Source: Mugil cephalus (lineage: Eukaryota > Chordata > Actinopteri > Mugiliformes > Mugilidae). Taken from it: 64,000 nucleotides of DNA. Positions 12,626-26,010 of this stretch are shown piece by piece. Position 1 is the first letter of the stretch. The number at the start of each line of letters is the position of its first letter. The DNA lies in NCBI RefSeq assembly GCF_022458985.1, contig NC_061772.1, positions 5,071,501-5,135,500 of the forward strand. The letters are read 5' to 3'. Below the pieces are notes generated by a model. That model did not search any database and had not been told where the DNA came from. It saw only the letters and a program-made list of their open reading frames with translations. A program made the translations under genes and the position numbers.

Positions 12626-15600
12626 CTTGAACATGGGTTCATTTACAATGTAGCACTGCCATCTGCTGATCATAAAATATGTTCAAACTAATCTTGCCGA
12701 TGACTACTCGTGCTGCCAAGACATACGTGTTGGGGAGGGTAGGTTGTATTTGGGACAATTACGTCCCTTTGGCATATACACGGCAGAAAGAGAGAACACA
12801 CACAGGATATTCAACCACAATGCTTAAAAGCTACTAGTGCTAAAATGCAAGGCAGGGACAGTAATAAACTGCTGTTGATGTTAAAGCAGCCATACAGTTT
12901 ACAGAGCATATGACTCATATGACTGAATTAAAGTTGCTAATGCACGTATCTTGAAAAATGAACATAGTGTCTTAATAGTCTCTAATTCCCACTAGCCGCA
13001 CTACCAGCTGACAACAGGCAAAAAGGCTGATCTGAGAATAGTCCCAGATATGGAAGAGACTGGAGAGATGGTAGATCATTGTCGATAGTGATTGATTTAA
13101 ATGTTACAGGTTAGGGTGAGGCAGAGTGCCGTCTTGTTGAGGAAGATTTTCTCTTTTGATGTTCATGTGCAAAGTGGTTGTACTACAGTGAGTGGAGGTA
13201 TCATATTTGGTTACTGAATCTTTATTTAAAGAATTATCACCCTTTTTGAGTTATTTCAGCATATCGTTAGCCTAATAGCATAATTATAATGTCCCAAAGG
13301 ACGATGACGATGACGATGTGTTACAACCCAGCTCAGGTAAGGATAAGGGAATCAACATTAAAGTCAAGTGAAATAGGTTTTAGTTAAGATTTATTGTGAA
13401 ATTATATAGGTAACAGAAAGCACAGCACTAAGGCTGGACAAGGGGTGTTGAATAAATCAAAAAACATAGTAGAACGAAACAACACTACACAGTTAATCCA
13501 AGCCTTAGCTAAAAATAAGATCTCAAAAGAAAATCCTTTCTCCTTAACCAAAACAAAACATACAAATAAACAACACTAAAACATAAAAGTGCCTATACAA
13601 AGAGAATCTAGCTAGTGTGACCACAATTCTATGGTGAGCTACAGAGTCTGCTGGGTGGCAGGACAGCACAGGGCTGGCTGATTGAAGCAGCATGGCCCTA
13701 GCATCCCCCCACTCCCCACACACACAGCCGCCCAGACCTCCCCATCCTCTGTCCTGCAAGCATTTAACCTCTGACCAGCAGGGCCAATATTAACTCTTGA
13801 GTGATTCTTTCAGTTCAGCTGACTTCCCCTGGCTCAGGCCCTGAGAACATTCCTGTTCCATCAGTCAAAGAGTCTTGTCACACTGCTGACCTCCACCACA
13901 CACAGCCCTCACACCACCTTCTAGATAGCAACTTCTAGTAGTACTAGCTTACTGAGGTGTATTTTAGGAACTTGAAATGACCCATCTGATCACATAAGCG
14001 ACATGTTAAAAGGGCCTTTTCTCTACATTCAGGTTTAGCTGACTTTAAGGGGAAGAACCCATTTTCACTCCTGTCTCCAAACTCATTCCCACCGATAGCT
14101 TCATCCAGGAAAGCTGTAGCCAGCCTGCAGCTTCTTTTAAGAAACTGCTCCACGATGATGGTCTCTGTAATTTGATCTTTTGTCTTGGCATCAAGAGCCA
14201 TTCACTTGCCACTGAGCTTAACTTCCAAGCTTCCCTAAGGCTTAAGAGGTTAAAGGCCTTTCAATCCTCACCCTGTTGGAAGAGAAAGGATAGCTTTTTG
14301 TTAATTTTAACAACACACTGCATCCCATCTTTTTTTACCTTCACAAGGAAAGACGAAAGGTGATCACTCCTGGAAGATCAGCTGCTGTATATCGTGCAAC
14401 AGAGCCAGGAAATGTTTGAAATGTAGTCAAGGTCCAAACCAATCACAGTCAAGGATTCACAAAATGGCCATGGCAACATTAGCACATGAGGTATTACACA
14501 GGGACATCCGCCTGCATAACTGTACAAGTGACACAGATTAACAAAGAGCTGCATTAACAGAAGGGATCTTAACACACACTCACATACATTGTGCTTGTTG
14601 AACTGACAGATGCTATTGTCTCTGTTCTAACCTCCTGCATTTTCATGACCAAAACCCATTCTTTACATGGACTGTGTCTGCTATTTTGCTCCTCTTTCTT
14701 CTCACACAGCCTCCCATACACACAGCTTCACATTCCATCATACACATATGCTTGCCTGCTGGTGTGTGCTAGTGATAGGGATAAAGAGGTGACGATATAG
14801 ATAATGCTATAAATTAGGCACGGTTGTTAGTGGTGGTGGCCTCAGCACGGCACCTTGGGGAGCTCCCTGTAGCTTCATTGCACGTAAACGTAAACACTCA
14901 GAAAAAGTACAAGAAAGATAAAGTGAGGTTAAAGTAAAAAATTACAGAATTAGCATTATGAACAAATGTACAAAAAGTAGTTAGCAAAACAGTGCCCAAG
15001 GTGATGTGGTTGTTTGGCTAGTTGCATAGCAACAGCAGCATGGATCGTCTCGCATGGTGTTTCCTCGTCCTTGTCGCGACTGTTTGGAGGCACAAGGGAC
15101 ACCTACACAGTGGGTCATAATGTTATGCCTGATCAGTGTATACTCTGATAAAAAAACACATACTGTATAAGCCCAGCTAAGGACTGCAAAAACAATATTG
15201 TATTGCACTGGGTCAGCCTGGGTCAGGCTGTAGGTAGATGGTTCTTAATGCCCACTGCAGGTGGGACTGATTAGGGCAATTAAGTCCATGAAGGACTCAA
15301 ACCCCTTGAGCTGCCACTGCAAGGCTGTTAAGGGTGCAGAATGACGTAACAGCTTGTTCTGGCATTGTGCAACACTTTTTTGTTTCCACTTAACACACTG
15401 GGAAACATAAAGGGTATGTACATGGTTATGTATTAATATTCCCAAAGGTCTCTTATTGCAAGTTATATTAGAATGAAAGAACGATCAGATACCACCATGA
15501 CAATATGCAGAACAGCATTTTTATTTGTTTTAAATGCAAAAACTAATGCATCCAGCAAAAAATAAAATTAATGACATTCTATTATCAGTCTAAAAGGCCT

Positions 15601-18150
15601 AACATTAATACAGATGTTCACCAAGTTTCATCTAAATAATTTAGTTTGATGCTTTCCTTTTTGTACATTTTCAATATTTCAAAATATTTGTCTTTGTATG
15701 CAAATAATTTGACTGTGCAATGTTAATGCCAACATTTATTATTTCTGAATTAAATTACTGTAAAAAAAAGATTTATAAGAAATTATACTGTTACACATTA
15801 CTATATTTATGTAATATGTTCCCCTTTTTCATGTTGTATATTAACTTTCTTATGATACATCTTCCATTCATGATGTCCACTCATCTATAATACAATGATC
15901 ATCATCAGTGATGTAGTTTTCTGCCTCTGTGCTCCTGTTTATCCATTTAACAGTAACATTATGAGCACACTATATACTCACTCAGTTGTTTTATAACGAA
16001 TGCATTAATATCTGGTGATGTCTATCATTTTCAACATCTTCATTTTCAGTGAATAAGCAAGTATCATGCGGCCTCCTTGCATCATCTGTGTGTGGTATGC
16101 TGCATTATGCTTTATCCAGGTACATAAGGTTGAGATGCTTGCTTCTGACTCTGTTGACTTATTTTGAAAGTGAGGAATCTTGCATGAAACAGTGTCAACA
16201 TGATGGAAAAAGTACGAAAAATTGGATTTGGGGTTTGAACAAATCAAGGGGGTATTTGTGATTTACTGAGTATGTAGGTCTTTTGCACAAAAACCACTTA
16301 CATATTGTCTTAGTTTTTTACATAAGCATCATTCTACATTACAATACAACGTAAAACCATGGTTCTCTTTTTCTGGAACAAGCACACATGCAGTGGGATG
16401 CATGCGCAGATTTAACAGAGGTTTACATGCAAAATTATATTTAAATTCCATTGAAATTGTAATTGTCTATTAAAACACATACACACATACATAATTGTTG
16501 AATTTAATTGTTAACACTAACTAAAGATTCCTTTATATCTTTGAAACTTTTGTTGATTTGTGAATAAGTGGATGCATATATGCCTATAGTAGGAAGTAGG
16601 GCCAACTGTGAATAAGTCTGAGATTAATTATCTTGATGGTGGATGCACAGTCTAGTCAACAGTGGTCAACCGGAACTAGATGCCATCCAAAAATAAAATA
16701 AAGAGATCTGGGTTAGATGCGGAGTGGACTCTGATGAGCTGGAAATGAGTTTACTACCACAACAGGGCAGCAAGCCGGAGGCCACGGGGCTGGTGGGCTG
16801 CAGTATTGTGTTGGGGGCAACTGTCTGCTCTGACCTATTGTCTGGATGAGCGTGACTGTCTCTGAGACAAAAGAAGCACCTGCCTGATCATCCACACACA
16901 TATAGTGGTCTGCCATGTGTCTGACACAGGGGCTTGTGTGTATGTGTGTCTGTCTGTATGCACACTAAAATCATGGGTATTGCCAGGAGAGTGCTGTGTG
17001 TATAGTGTGTAGTTGAGCCTTGTGCGTTGGGGGTGGGAGGGTTCACCCTGGGGGTCAGTTTGGCGGGAACGTGAGGCTTGTTGATCATACATATGTCCAG
17101 CAGTGTACCAGACTGTGTGCTACAGAAAACACACAAGCTCATTCACACATTTGTGAGGAAGAGAAAGGCAGCATTTTGGACTTGTTCCTTAATTAACAAC
17201 AGATCAATCTTTCCATTTCTGTGTGTGTCCATGTGTGCACTGAAACATCTGTTGTCGTGTTAACAGCTACCACAGTTAAAGAGGGTCTCTGTTGATCCAA
17301 CCAGTCAGCCATAATCATCCAGAAAGGCATAGGCAGACTCACTCGGGTCCTGTTCACACCTGGCATTAACATGCGCATTGTGGAATCTGATTATAAGTGG
17401 GCAGCTGTAAGTGTTCACACCTTGCACTACAATGTGTTTCAATATACATATACCAAACAGTCCCTTAGGATTTACTCATCCACGTTAGCCCCTGATGTTG
17501 GTTTGTTCAGAGAGCCACAAAGTTCAGATCATAACTTGAACCGTGGATGCATTCAGATGCAGGAGAATGTCCCTGCTGCACTGTTTGCTGTCTTAAAAGT
17601 GCAAGAACCTTGGCTAAAAAAAAAAAAGTCTGGACATAGAAGTATAACATTAACTTAATTCCACTTGGCTACTTTACAGACATCACCATGAGGCATCATC
17701 ATTTATAAAACATTACTCACTTAGCAAATGTCCGCAGCTAATGATTGGTAGCTTTAATTCTGGAGGATTCATGCAGCTGGTAACACTGCTGGTACAGACA
17801 ATGCATCCCATTTTCACATCATTGTCAAAAATACAGTAGCATGCTGAATCCTAATTGACAGCTTTCTCTCAAACACCACTTCTACAGTGCTCAAACTGGA
17901 CCTTCTCAGTCTGAAGTTGCAATCTTCGGCCTCACTTTACTTCAGCGATAAAACACTATTTAATCACCAGTGTTGACTGATCTCTGGTCAAGTAATTTTA
18001 CTTGAAAAAGACATTTTAATTACTGTTTCATGCTACATGAAAGATGGAAAAAACAAGTTTAAATTATCTGTTGGGATGCTTTGTTCAACTTTGATGTAAA
18101 CTGACAACATATCTATACAGAGAGCTCCCAGCATGGAGACCCAAGGCAAC
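12626..18150. other. Intergenic DNA, no gene seen
   Basis: Only repeat fragments could be picked out. 15,085-15,145 matches the dispersed repeat at 51,290-51,360 (shared 'ctgtttggaggcacaaggga' and 'cataatgttatgcctgat'-like ends). 15,500-15,850 is strongly AT-rich. 13,290-13,320 carries a short GACGAT run. 17,340-17,430 has repeated 'gttcacacct' motifs suggestive of an old DNA element. Confidence 0.5.
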
Positions 18151-18194
18151 TGCTAAAGTTAGCTAGCTAACATGAACTCGCTAGCTATCTAGGT

Positions 18195-18221
18195 CATTAG
18201 TTAACATTAAGTTAACTAATG
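18195..18221. repeat. 11-bp perfect inverted repeat
   Basis: Arms cattagttaac (18195-18205) and gttaactaatg (18211-18221) flank a 5-nt spacer. The surrounding 100 bp is rich in GCTAGC/GTTAAC-type palindromes, including gttagctagctaac just upstream. Confidence 0.8.
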
Positions 18222-20000
18222 TTAGTTAGGCACTAATATCACCTTACCTAATCTTGCTAGCTCAGCGTTAACTAGGTAGATATCACTATTACTTTAGCTC
18301 ATTCTAGCCTTACCTTGGAGCAGAGGTATGTATGCTTGTTTATTTTCTTGAGATTAAGCTGGGAGTGGGGCCTCCCACACTTTTTGATCCGCTTAAGGCG
18401 TCACTGCTGTTGTGTTTTCGGTTTCAGGAAGAACGCAACTTCCCCAGTCAAACTCTTATTGTACCTAGTGTCGGACTTACATGTGCTACACACACCGCTT
18501 CACCATTTTGCTTGTTGGGGGTCTGCAGCTTGATAGACTTTGTTTACAAAGCAACAGTTGCCAAGATATATGATTGGACGATGAGGTTTGGGGGCGGAGT
18601 TTTGTTAAAGTTCAGTTGATAGATAGGCCCAGTTCTGTTTGTTCTGTCAACATGTATGATTTTGCTTTATATTTTGATTCATTTTAAATGAGCAAGGTTT
18701 ATATAAAACTAATCCAATAAACCATGCAAAATGAAAAGGCAAGTGTAAGTGTATGCTTGTCCAATGTATGGTTGTCCAGACACACTTGATCAACTGAGTC
18801 CACAAGAACTCAAGGTTACGCAGGATTTAGCCCTGTCATTGGCCCTGTTAAATCTGTTAAATCAAGTGAAAATAAAGTGCACATCCATCACCAAAAAACA
18901 ATACCCCCGACATTATCTTGCTAAGCAGAGAAATCTCAAATCTAGGGCTTAGACAATCAACACTGCTAATGTGAGTTAATGCTATGAAGCTGAACTAAAG
19001 CTAAATGAAGTTGGGATGAGCTTATTGAATTATGTAGAGACTTTTCGACAGGAGACATAACTAAGAGACATTTGTGTCAAACTGTAAAAGGCTGGACTGG
19101 GACACACATAGTGGGCTTGTGTGTGTATGTGTGTAGACAAACATGTATATATATATATTGCAAATGTGACGTATTGTTCTTTGTGACATTTATTTTGTGA
19201 TTGTCTTTTGATATACAAAATTTTGAATATTTAAACTGTACATATACAAAAACACCATTTAAATCACCTAGTGTGAGTTACTTGATATCAACTCAAATTT
19301 GATAAAAGGAGAATATCATAACATTATATAATATTCTTAAAAACTGAAACAATATACTGTAGTATAGGTACCAACTCATTTATTTATTTGTGTTATTTGG
19401 TCAAATTTAAAAGCAAAAAATAAAAAAATAAAAATACATTAATACATTAAGCGTGCCACAGTCCTGGCCCATAGTACTATAACACGCAAATTATTTAAAC
19501 TTCTGAGTAGTTACATGGGACAGGTGTTACATTTGGGTTTTCTTTTGTGCATGTGAGTGAATGACTGAGCGTAACAATGGGAATGCATCTGAGGACTCAC
19601 TACAAAGTATGTGTTGTTAAAGCAATAACTGATTGTCACCTCATCTTTAAGCATAGTCATCTGAATCACAGTTTTCTCTGAGGGTAATATGATATGGTTG
19701 TGGTTAAATAGAAGAGAACAGCCAGGCCTCTAGATGATCATGTCACAGCAGCTGTAATATTAATATTACTTGACCGTTCATGTATTTTTTGGGTATTCAT
19801 GTATTTTTTTACTTGGGCATTCATACATTCATGTTTGATTTTTTTTCAAGACTGGTGTAGAAAAGTAAAGCAGACCAAAGGTTCATTACAGTAACAGGAG
19901 AAAATGTGAGTAGTTACTTCCTCCCTACAGTGTCTGTGTGTGTGCATGTGCCGGTGTCCTCTTTATTTTGATAACAATGATTGCTCTGTGGAGGGCTGCT
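18222..20000. other. Intergenic DNA, no gene seen
   Basis: AT-rich, with short TG and TA runs around 19,110-19,160. No gene could be supported. Confidence 0.6.
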
Positions 20001-20015
20001 CCACTTCAACCCCTG

Positions 20016-20345
20016 ATAGAGAGATACAGGGAGAGGGAGGGAGCAGGAACAGAGACAGCATGGAAAAAGTGAGGACTTATTTGCGGAGTGTGCCTCGCAC
20101 CCTCTTGTGGGCGCTCCCTCTGCTCTCCTCCGGTTGTCTCTTTCTCCTCTCTTCTCTCTCTTCTCTCATTCCTTTCTTCTAAGCCACTCTGATGTAATCC
20201 AAAAGCCTCCGCAGGAGCAGCTGCACAGCGAACCAGCCCCAGCTCCCTCCCTCTCCCTTTCTCTAAATGTCTTTCTCTCTTTTCTTTGCACTTCCAGAGG
20301 CATGCAATGGGCAAAGTGAGGGAGAGGAGGGCCCTCAGAAACAAT
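20016..20345. other. Purine/pyrimidine-biased block, possible non-coding exon or regulatory DNA
   Basis: A GAGAGGGAGGGAGCAGGAAC-type purine stretch is followed by long CTCTC/TTCTCTC pyrimidine tracts, with a few CpGs. Its composition is unlike the AT-rich flanks. Overlapping frames of up to 112 codons arise from the low-complexity sequence and I do not call them genes. It could be a 5' exon or promoter of a transcript not otherwise visible. Confidence 0.3.
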
Positions 20346-22077
20346 TGGGGTCTTTTTCTGCCCTGAAAAAAGGGGGCTATCGCCTCACATCTCCTTCTGT
20401 AGCCCCTCTACTGTAATATACTCCAGGTGGGTGGCTGCAGGGGCACAGTGTCTTGGTCTGCTGTTAGTATAAGAAGACAACTGCAAATACTGGAGCCAGA
20501 CAGAGGATTTAGCTGCAGACAAATAGCAATGGCTTTAAAAAGGCTCATGTACAAAACCAAACTCAATACATATCTTAAGTTGAACTCAAGTAATCAGTAT
20601 CCCAAAGCCAATCAAAACATCAGTGACAGTAACACCCTGCTCTCTGCAATGTTAGTACACGTCTAAAACTCTCTAAAACTCACTTTCAATTACTCCTCAC
20701 ATTAAAGTAGCACTGGAGAGATTAGTGTGTAGAGTGTAGTTCAAAAATCTTTCTGGTGATCTTTGTTAGGGGTGTGTAGTTCACAAAGATTGTTGCGATC
20801 TTCCCTGTTCTCAGATAATTTCAAAGCCAGCAAGAAACTCTTAATTTTGCCCAAACAGTTCTGTCTTTAATGTATTTTTTTTTTCTTTATTGCAGGCCTG
20901 GTCTTTTTGGAAAATCAGTGACGCCATTAGTGGGAGCTATGAGACCTCTAGTGTGTTCAAAACCATGTATTGACTATTGTCTTGTAGGACTAACAGATGC
21001 ACGTTTGCTTCTAAACTTCTGAAAGAGTGTGGGACTTAACTTCCAGTTGTTGTTGAAGGAACTTGAAACTGTATATCAGACAAGTGGCATTGATCTGTGC
21101 CACTGGGATGTGCAACACTCACACCCAGCTCTGACAAATAGCTTTGATATGTGTTGTTTTCTTGCTATTCTATACTATCAGTCTTTACAAGAATATGCCT
21201 TTTTTTGTCAACAGCAAACCAAGAGAAGCAAGCTTTGCCACACTGAGCACTGCTCTGCAAGGAGGGGAGGGGCCTTGTTTCTGCCCTAAAAGTTGCAAGA
21301 TGGAATCAAGCTCTACTGTAGTTGTACTCCCAGTTTTCTGTGTAGTTCCATGAAGCGTGGCCCAAGAAGGGGACATCTCACTAGTGGTAAATGTCCCAAC
21401 CTCAATTGTAGCTGTTCAGTCAGACTTCACTAATCAAGTGTTCATAAGCAGTCCACAGGTACCAGACCAGCAGACTGTACATGTGCCTGGCATGATCAAA
21501 ATACCGTAATGAGAATGGAGTAACCACTTCAGTGAATTAGATTACATGATTGTATAATTCAAAATATAGAAAATAATCAATTCATTCACTATGTTGACAG
21601 TTCATGGCCTGACCATGTGGTTAGTTTGTTACATAAGTAAAAAGAAACCTGTTTTGACTGTAGTTGCACAATGACAGTAGTACCAGCAACATTTATTAGC
21701 GGTTGAATGAGGTAGAGGGCTGTGATCCTTTTTACCCTTCTGTGTGTAACTAACTAAAAACCCTAACAAACCTAACTTTTGGTTTGTGCCAGCTAGCCTA
21801 TACAGTTTCCTTTTTGGGTGGTGTTCCATGCTGGTTCCCTCACACCTTCCACCTTCAAACACACTGCATCACACTGGACAAATGTTCTAGCGGGATCAAG
21901 CTTCTGTTGTCATTACGGCACCTAGTTAAAGGTCCAGTCAAACCGCCTTCATGTGTCTTGTGAGGAACTCGCCATGGGGTCACTTTTGCTGATAGCTAGT
22001 TGTATTGCTCATCTTTGTAGAACAGGAAATTGGAGCCTCCCCTCTGAATATGTCGATGTATTTAAGGACTGTTTGAA
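20346..22077. other. Intergenic DNA, no gene seen
   Basis: No supported coding region or recognisable repeat. Confidence 0.55.
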
Positions 22078-22130
22078 GCCTGAGTCTGTGACCCTAATAG
22101 TACTTGACTATAAGGGTCACAGACTCAGGC
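22078..22130. repeat. 18-bp perfect inverted repeat (hairpin)
   Basis: gcctgagtctgtgaccct (22078-22095) is perfectly complementary to agggtcacagactcaggc (22113-22130). Inside the spacer, atagt and actat can pair again. Outside, three or four more pairs form beyond one mismatch. The predicted stem-loop is about 60 nt, resembling a small hairpin RNA or a collapsed inverted-repeat element. It lies about 50 bp upstream of a LINE-type tail. Confidence 0.85.
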
Positions 22131-22175
22131 TGCAAGCAATTGTGTACAGAATAATTGTGAAAGCTGTGTTAATGC

Positions 22176-22245
22176 TTGCTCCTGGGGGTTCAGACTGGGT
22201 TCTGTTATTGGTGCTATATAAATAAAATTGAACTGAATTGGATTA
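22176..22245 (+). mobile_element. LINE/SINE 3' tail fragment
   Basis: Contains 'cagactgggttctgttattg' followed by a 'gctatataaataaaattgaa' tail, the terminal signature of the fish LINE family also present at 12,600 and 27,500. Confidence 0.7.
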
Positions 22246-25200
22246 AAATCCATCATGCTATGATGTCTATTGTGACCCTTCCAAGACACAAATACTTACA
22301 CAAACACGAACACACAGTCTATTTTCTATCACTCACAAGACATAACTGTGTAACTGTGTGACATAATTGAAGAATTTTGTGACAATGAAGCCTACAGGGA
22401 CTAATTGGGCAGGCTTTTCAAAACAAAAGCCCTAAACTACTTTTTAGAAGTCACCAGAAAGTGTTGATGTGTGCCAGATTGTCCACTATCTACGTTTCTA
22501 ACAATTAAAGTAGCATTTTTTAATATGGTTCCACGTGATGTTAGGGTGTGGAATACATTTAACAGTTTAGACAGCTTGTTTTTGTTGTTGTTGCTGCAGA
22601 GAGAAGAAGAAGCAGTCTGGAGAGATGCAGATGCTGCAGTAGCATTAGGTCTGCAAGATGATACATCCAGCAGGGACCATACAGAGACCGACAAGAGCAG
22701 GTGGTGCCTTAGCTCAAACTACACCAATCTCAAACCGAACCATTCTGCTGACGTGAATTTGGCTGTGCACATTGTGCGTGTTAATTTTGTGTCTGTTGGA
22801 TGCTGTAGTCTATGCCAGGACCAAGGGAGATCATGTGTGTTTGTGCCGTACAACGCACAAAAATGTCTCTCATCACTTAGACAGAGGTCTGTTGGCAACT
22901 TGCTTGAAAGCCTCCAAAACCGTTAAAACCAGCAAGGCTTGGCTGTTGTTACTTTTGCCGTTTAATCCAACTGGCCACCAAAGTTACAGTTATAAGCTAA
23001 GTTGATGACAGATGGCAACACTAAACTTTTTAATATACACTATTTGGATTACACACTTCCAGTGTTATTCAATTTATGGTGTTTTTTGCCTGTGTTCTGA
23101 GGGAACAGTCACATGATGTCATTTACATTTTGGACTCTGACATGTTTGAAGCACACGCCCACCTACCCACCACTTGTACATGCATTGCAGTACTGGCTTT
23201 GTGAATAGGGCAACTCAGAAATCTCTGTTTCTTTGTCACACACAGGGAATGTTTGCTTAATTTGACTGTAATCACCATTAACAGTGATGGATATTCACAA
23301 AAAGTTCTTAACCTCTAAATTTGCTTTGGATACAGATCAGATCCTTTCCTGGGGAAGACTCAAAGGTCCTGTTGTGGCAAAATGGATTTGGCATTTGAAC
23401 TTGTGCATCTTCAATAAAGTATAATGTTCGTGTTTGCCTGCCACTCAGATCATTTCCATGTTGGATGTTACAAGCACAAGCCAAGATGAAACTTTATAGC
23501 TCGACAGCTAATCCTGCTTTGACGAATGAAAAACCACTTCAGGTTTGATATGTTATGTTTATACACTAGACTCGGCTCCTGTAGGGGTTACAGAGGTGCA
23601 TTTATTTAAAAGGCTATGAGCAGGTTTGACAATATGCAGGAGGTGGTACTGTCACTCATATGTGACTATCATACATTTCTTTGACATTGACCAAATGGCA
23701 AAATCGCAAATGATGTCCTGTGCTTCCATCTACTGGTGGAAATGCTTTAACATAGTTTGATGGTGAAATCTGCAAGTACCATATTATGTAAATGCTCTTA
23801 CGGAAAAAATAAATGAATTAAATCAGGACACTCACCACCAACATAAAACAAAGTATAAGAGTTAAGAACTCCTGAGTACTCCAATAAGAACAGTACCATC
23901 AAGAACAAGACAAAGAGTGCGCAGCCAACAAACCTGAGCACAGGAAGGACTGGATTTGTATTTTATGGTTGTTGCTTCCACACAAGTCTTGCTGTTTGAC
24001 CAGCAGTTTCAGGCCCTGGATTCTGTGTCTAGAGACAGTTATAATTGTTATATGGAAATAAAACTAAAGCACCACTACAAACCTCAGTGCAATACTACTG
24101 ACCGGTTCTGTGATAAAGTTTGCTCCGAGTTTATAACATACAACACTAAGCTTTAAAATACTGGATTTTTTTTAAAGCTTTTATTTCTGGTTGTCCTGGA
24201 CTGTTCTTGCAGGACCACTCAAATAACAAGTGGCATGGTCTACATTATCACTGTTGGGAATTATCCAAACTAATGAGATATTACCAAGGAATTTGGCATG
24301 GTAAGAGAGCATCCTCAGGTTCATGGCAAAGGGACCTACATATAGGGCAGCTGGCAAACCTCAGACTGGACGTACAACTAGGCCAAAGCTATTCATGCAG
24401 AAATCAACCACATGATAATAGTCAGTGGATTGGCCCACCGTTCCAAAACTCCATTATCTGCCATTTGAATTTACTGAATTAAATGTGGTGCTTATTTAAA
24501 TACTTATTTACACCTTGTCTCCGGACTTTTAGAGATTTAAATTTACAGTCAATACAGACAATAGTGTCTAGTAATTGTAACTGAAGAGGCCTTTACCAAG
24601 CTTAACACTATTTATGATGATTGAAATCAAATTCTCCAAGAGTGCTGTTGAGTACAAAAATGACATTAATGTTAGATCAGCAAATACATAGTGACTTCTT
24701 GTCTGATTACTTAAGTATGTGTAATAACAGCATCCATAAGCATAAAGATTTTTGCTGAAATACAGGAAAGAAAGGATGATGGGGTGCTGGTGACCAACCA
24801 CTGCAGTTGTGAGGAAGAGACATCTGTGCTCCTTGGCAAACCATTGCTTCACACTCCCATCTACTGGCAAAAACCTGCTACGTCAGACCAGTTAGTCCCT
24901 TTCACACCCACATTTGTCATGCAGACAGACAAATATATATTTTCGGCAGGAAAAATAAAATACAGAAACCTTCTCAAATTGGTGAACACATCAAAACTAA
25001 ATAAATGACATCTACAAATATGTGATCACTCTTAAATGGGCATCACACACTCGCACAAATGAGTAGTTGCGATTCTTGAAAGTGTTTGCTCTCAGATCCA
25101 CTGAACCATACCCTCTAAAACTGAAGACTTGCTCCAAAAGGGAGCTGGATGTGATGTGTCTCAGGCCTCTTAGTGTTTACACACAGACATTTTTAAATGA

Positions 25201-25749
25201 CATAGCATGCACATCACTCACTTTCCTTTGTCATAAAGTGCCAATAGAACCTTAAACTCACAAGGTGGAGTATGGTGTACTCATTGTTTGCCAACATGGC
25301 CTATGTCATTATGGAGACGTTTGAGAGCACTGAATCTGAAAGGGAAGAGTAACTGCCTGAGTCCATTCACCTGTAAAGGAGAGCATGTTTGAGGTACAGC
25401 CTCGAGAATGAGCTTTTGGGTGGTGCCGTTTTGCAAATTTTATCAGTTAATTTCTCAAATGCTCCTTCACCTGACCTTCTTGCTAACTGACACGGTAACA
25501 TCAGTCCTTGTCTGGCAAGCTGGTTTAGAGTTAAACTAAACTAAACCTCAGTAGGTACAGTAGGAGCGTTTGTTGCCAACCTTTACAGCATGGCCTCCAC
25601 CAATCTTACATTTAATTCTGTAGTCAGCAGGTCACCCCTGAAACCTCCCCTGACCCTTTTTTGGAAGAGGCTCTACAGTCAGACCCTGGGTATTTCAATG
25701 TAGATACATTATTCCACATGCCATCTGGTTTGTGCTTAGTGGAATCATG
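22246..25749. other. Intergenic DNA, no gene seen
   Basis: A 151-codon open frame (22,471-22,926) has no recognisable domain. A weak LINE-tail-like fragment (ggattctgtgtctagagaca, then a 'tatatggaaataaaac' end) lies at about 24,017-24,064. Confidence 0.5.
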
Positions 25750-25839
25750 ATTGTTTTTTCAAGGACAATGACCCCGATGACAGTCTATGGGTGATTACAA
25801 CTAAAAGTGCATTTTCACTAATGCTACACAAGTACACAG

Positions 25840-26010
25840 CTACACTGGTATTGTACTGCAACAGAGAAAGTGGTCCAATCACGTGACAGAGAATATAAAC
25901 TTCCCAAACTTCTCAGACCACTGAATGTGCTCAGTGATCTGGCATCTGGTCAGTAGTGGCAATCTTGACGGTCTCCATTCTGTAAAGGTCATTAGACCTA
26001 GAAGGAGAGT
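25840..26010. repeat. Diverged repeat, copy 1 (pair with 29,265-29,385)
   Basis: This copy and 29,265-29,385 share, in order, 'gattacaacta', 'gtgacagagaatataaactt' (one change), 'ctcagt.atctg', 'tctggtcag.agtggcaatc' and 'cattctgt'. The divergence implies an old dispersed element with no open frame. Confidence 0.6.

Noticed and set aside
20006-20344. 112-codon minus-strand frame rich in Arg/Glu
   Set aside because: Product of the CT/GA low-complexity block; no conserved motif.
22471-22926. 151-codon plus-strand open frame, one of the longest in the left half
   Set aside because: No domain, unusual composition, and the frame also runs antisense-open nearby; a possible AG/GT-bounded segment (22,601-22,701) has no partner exons.
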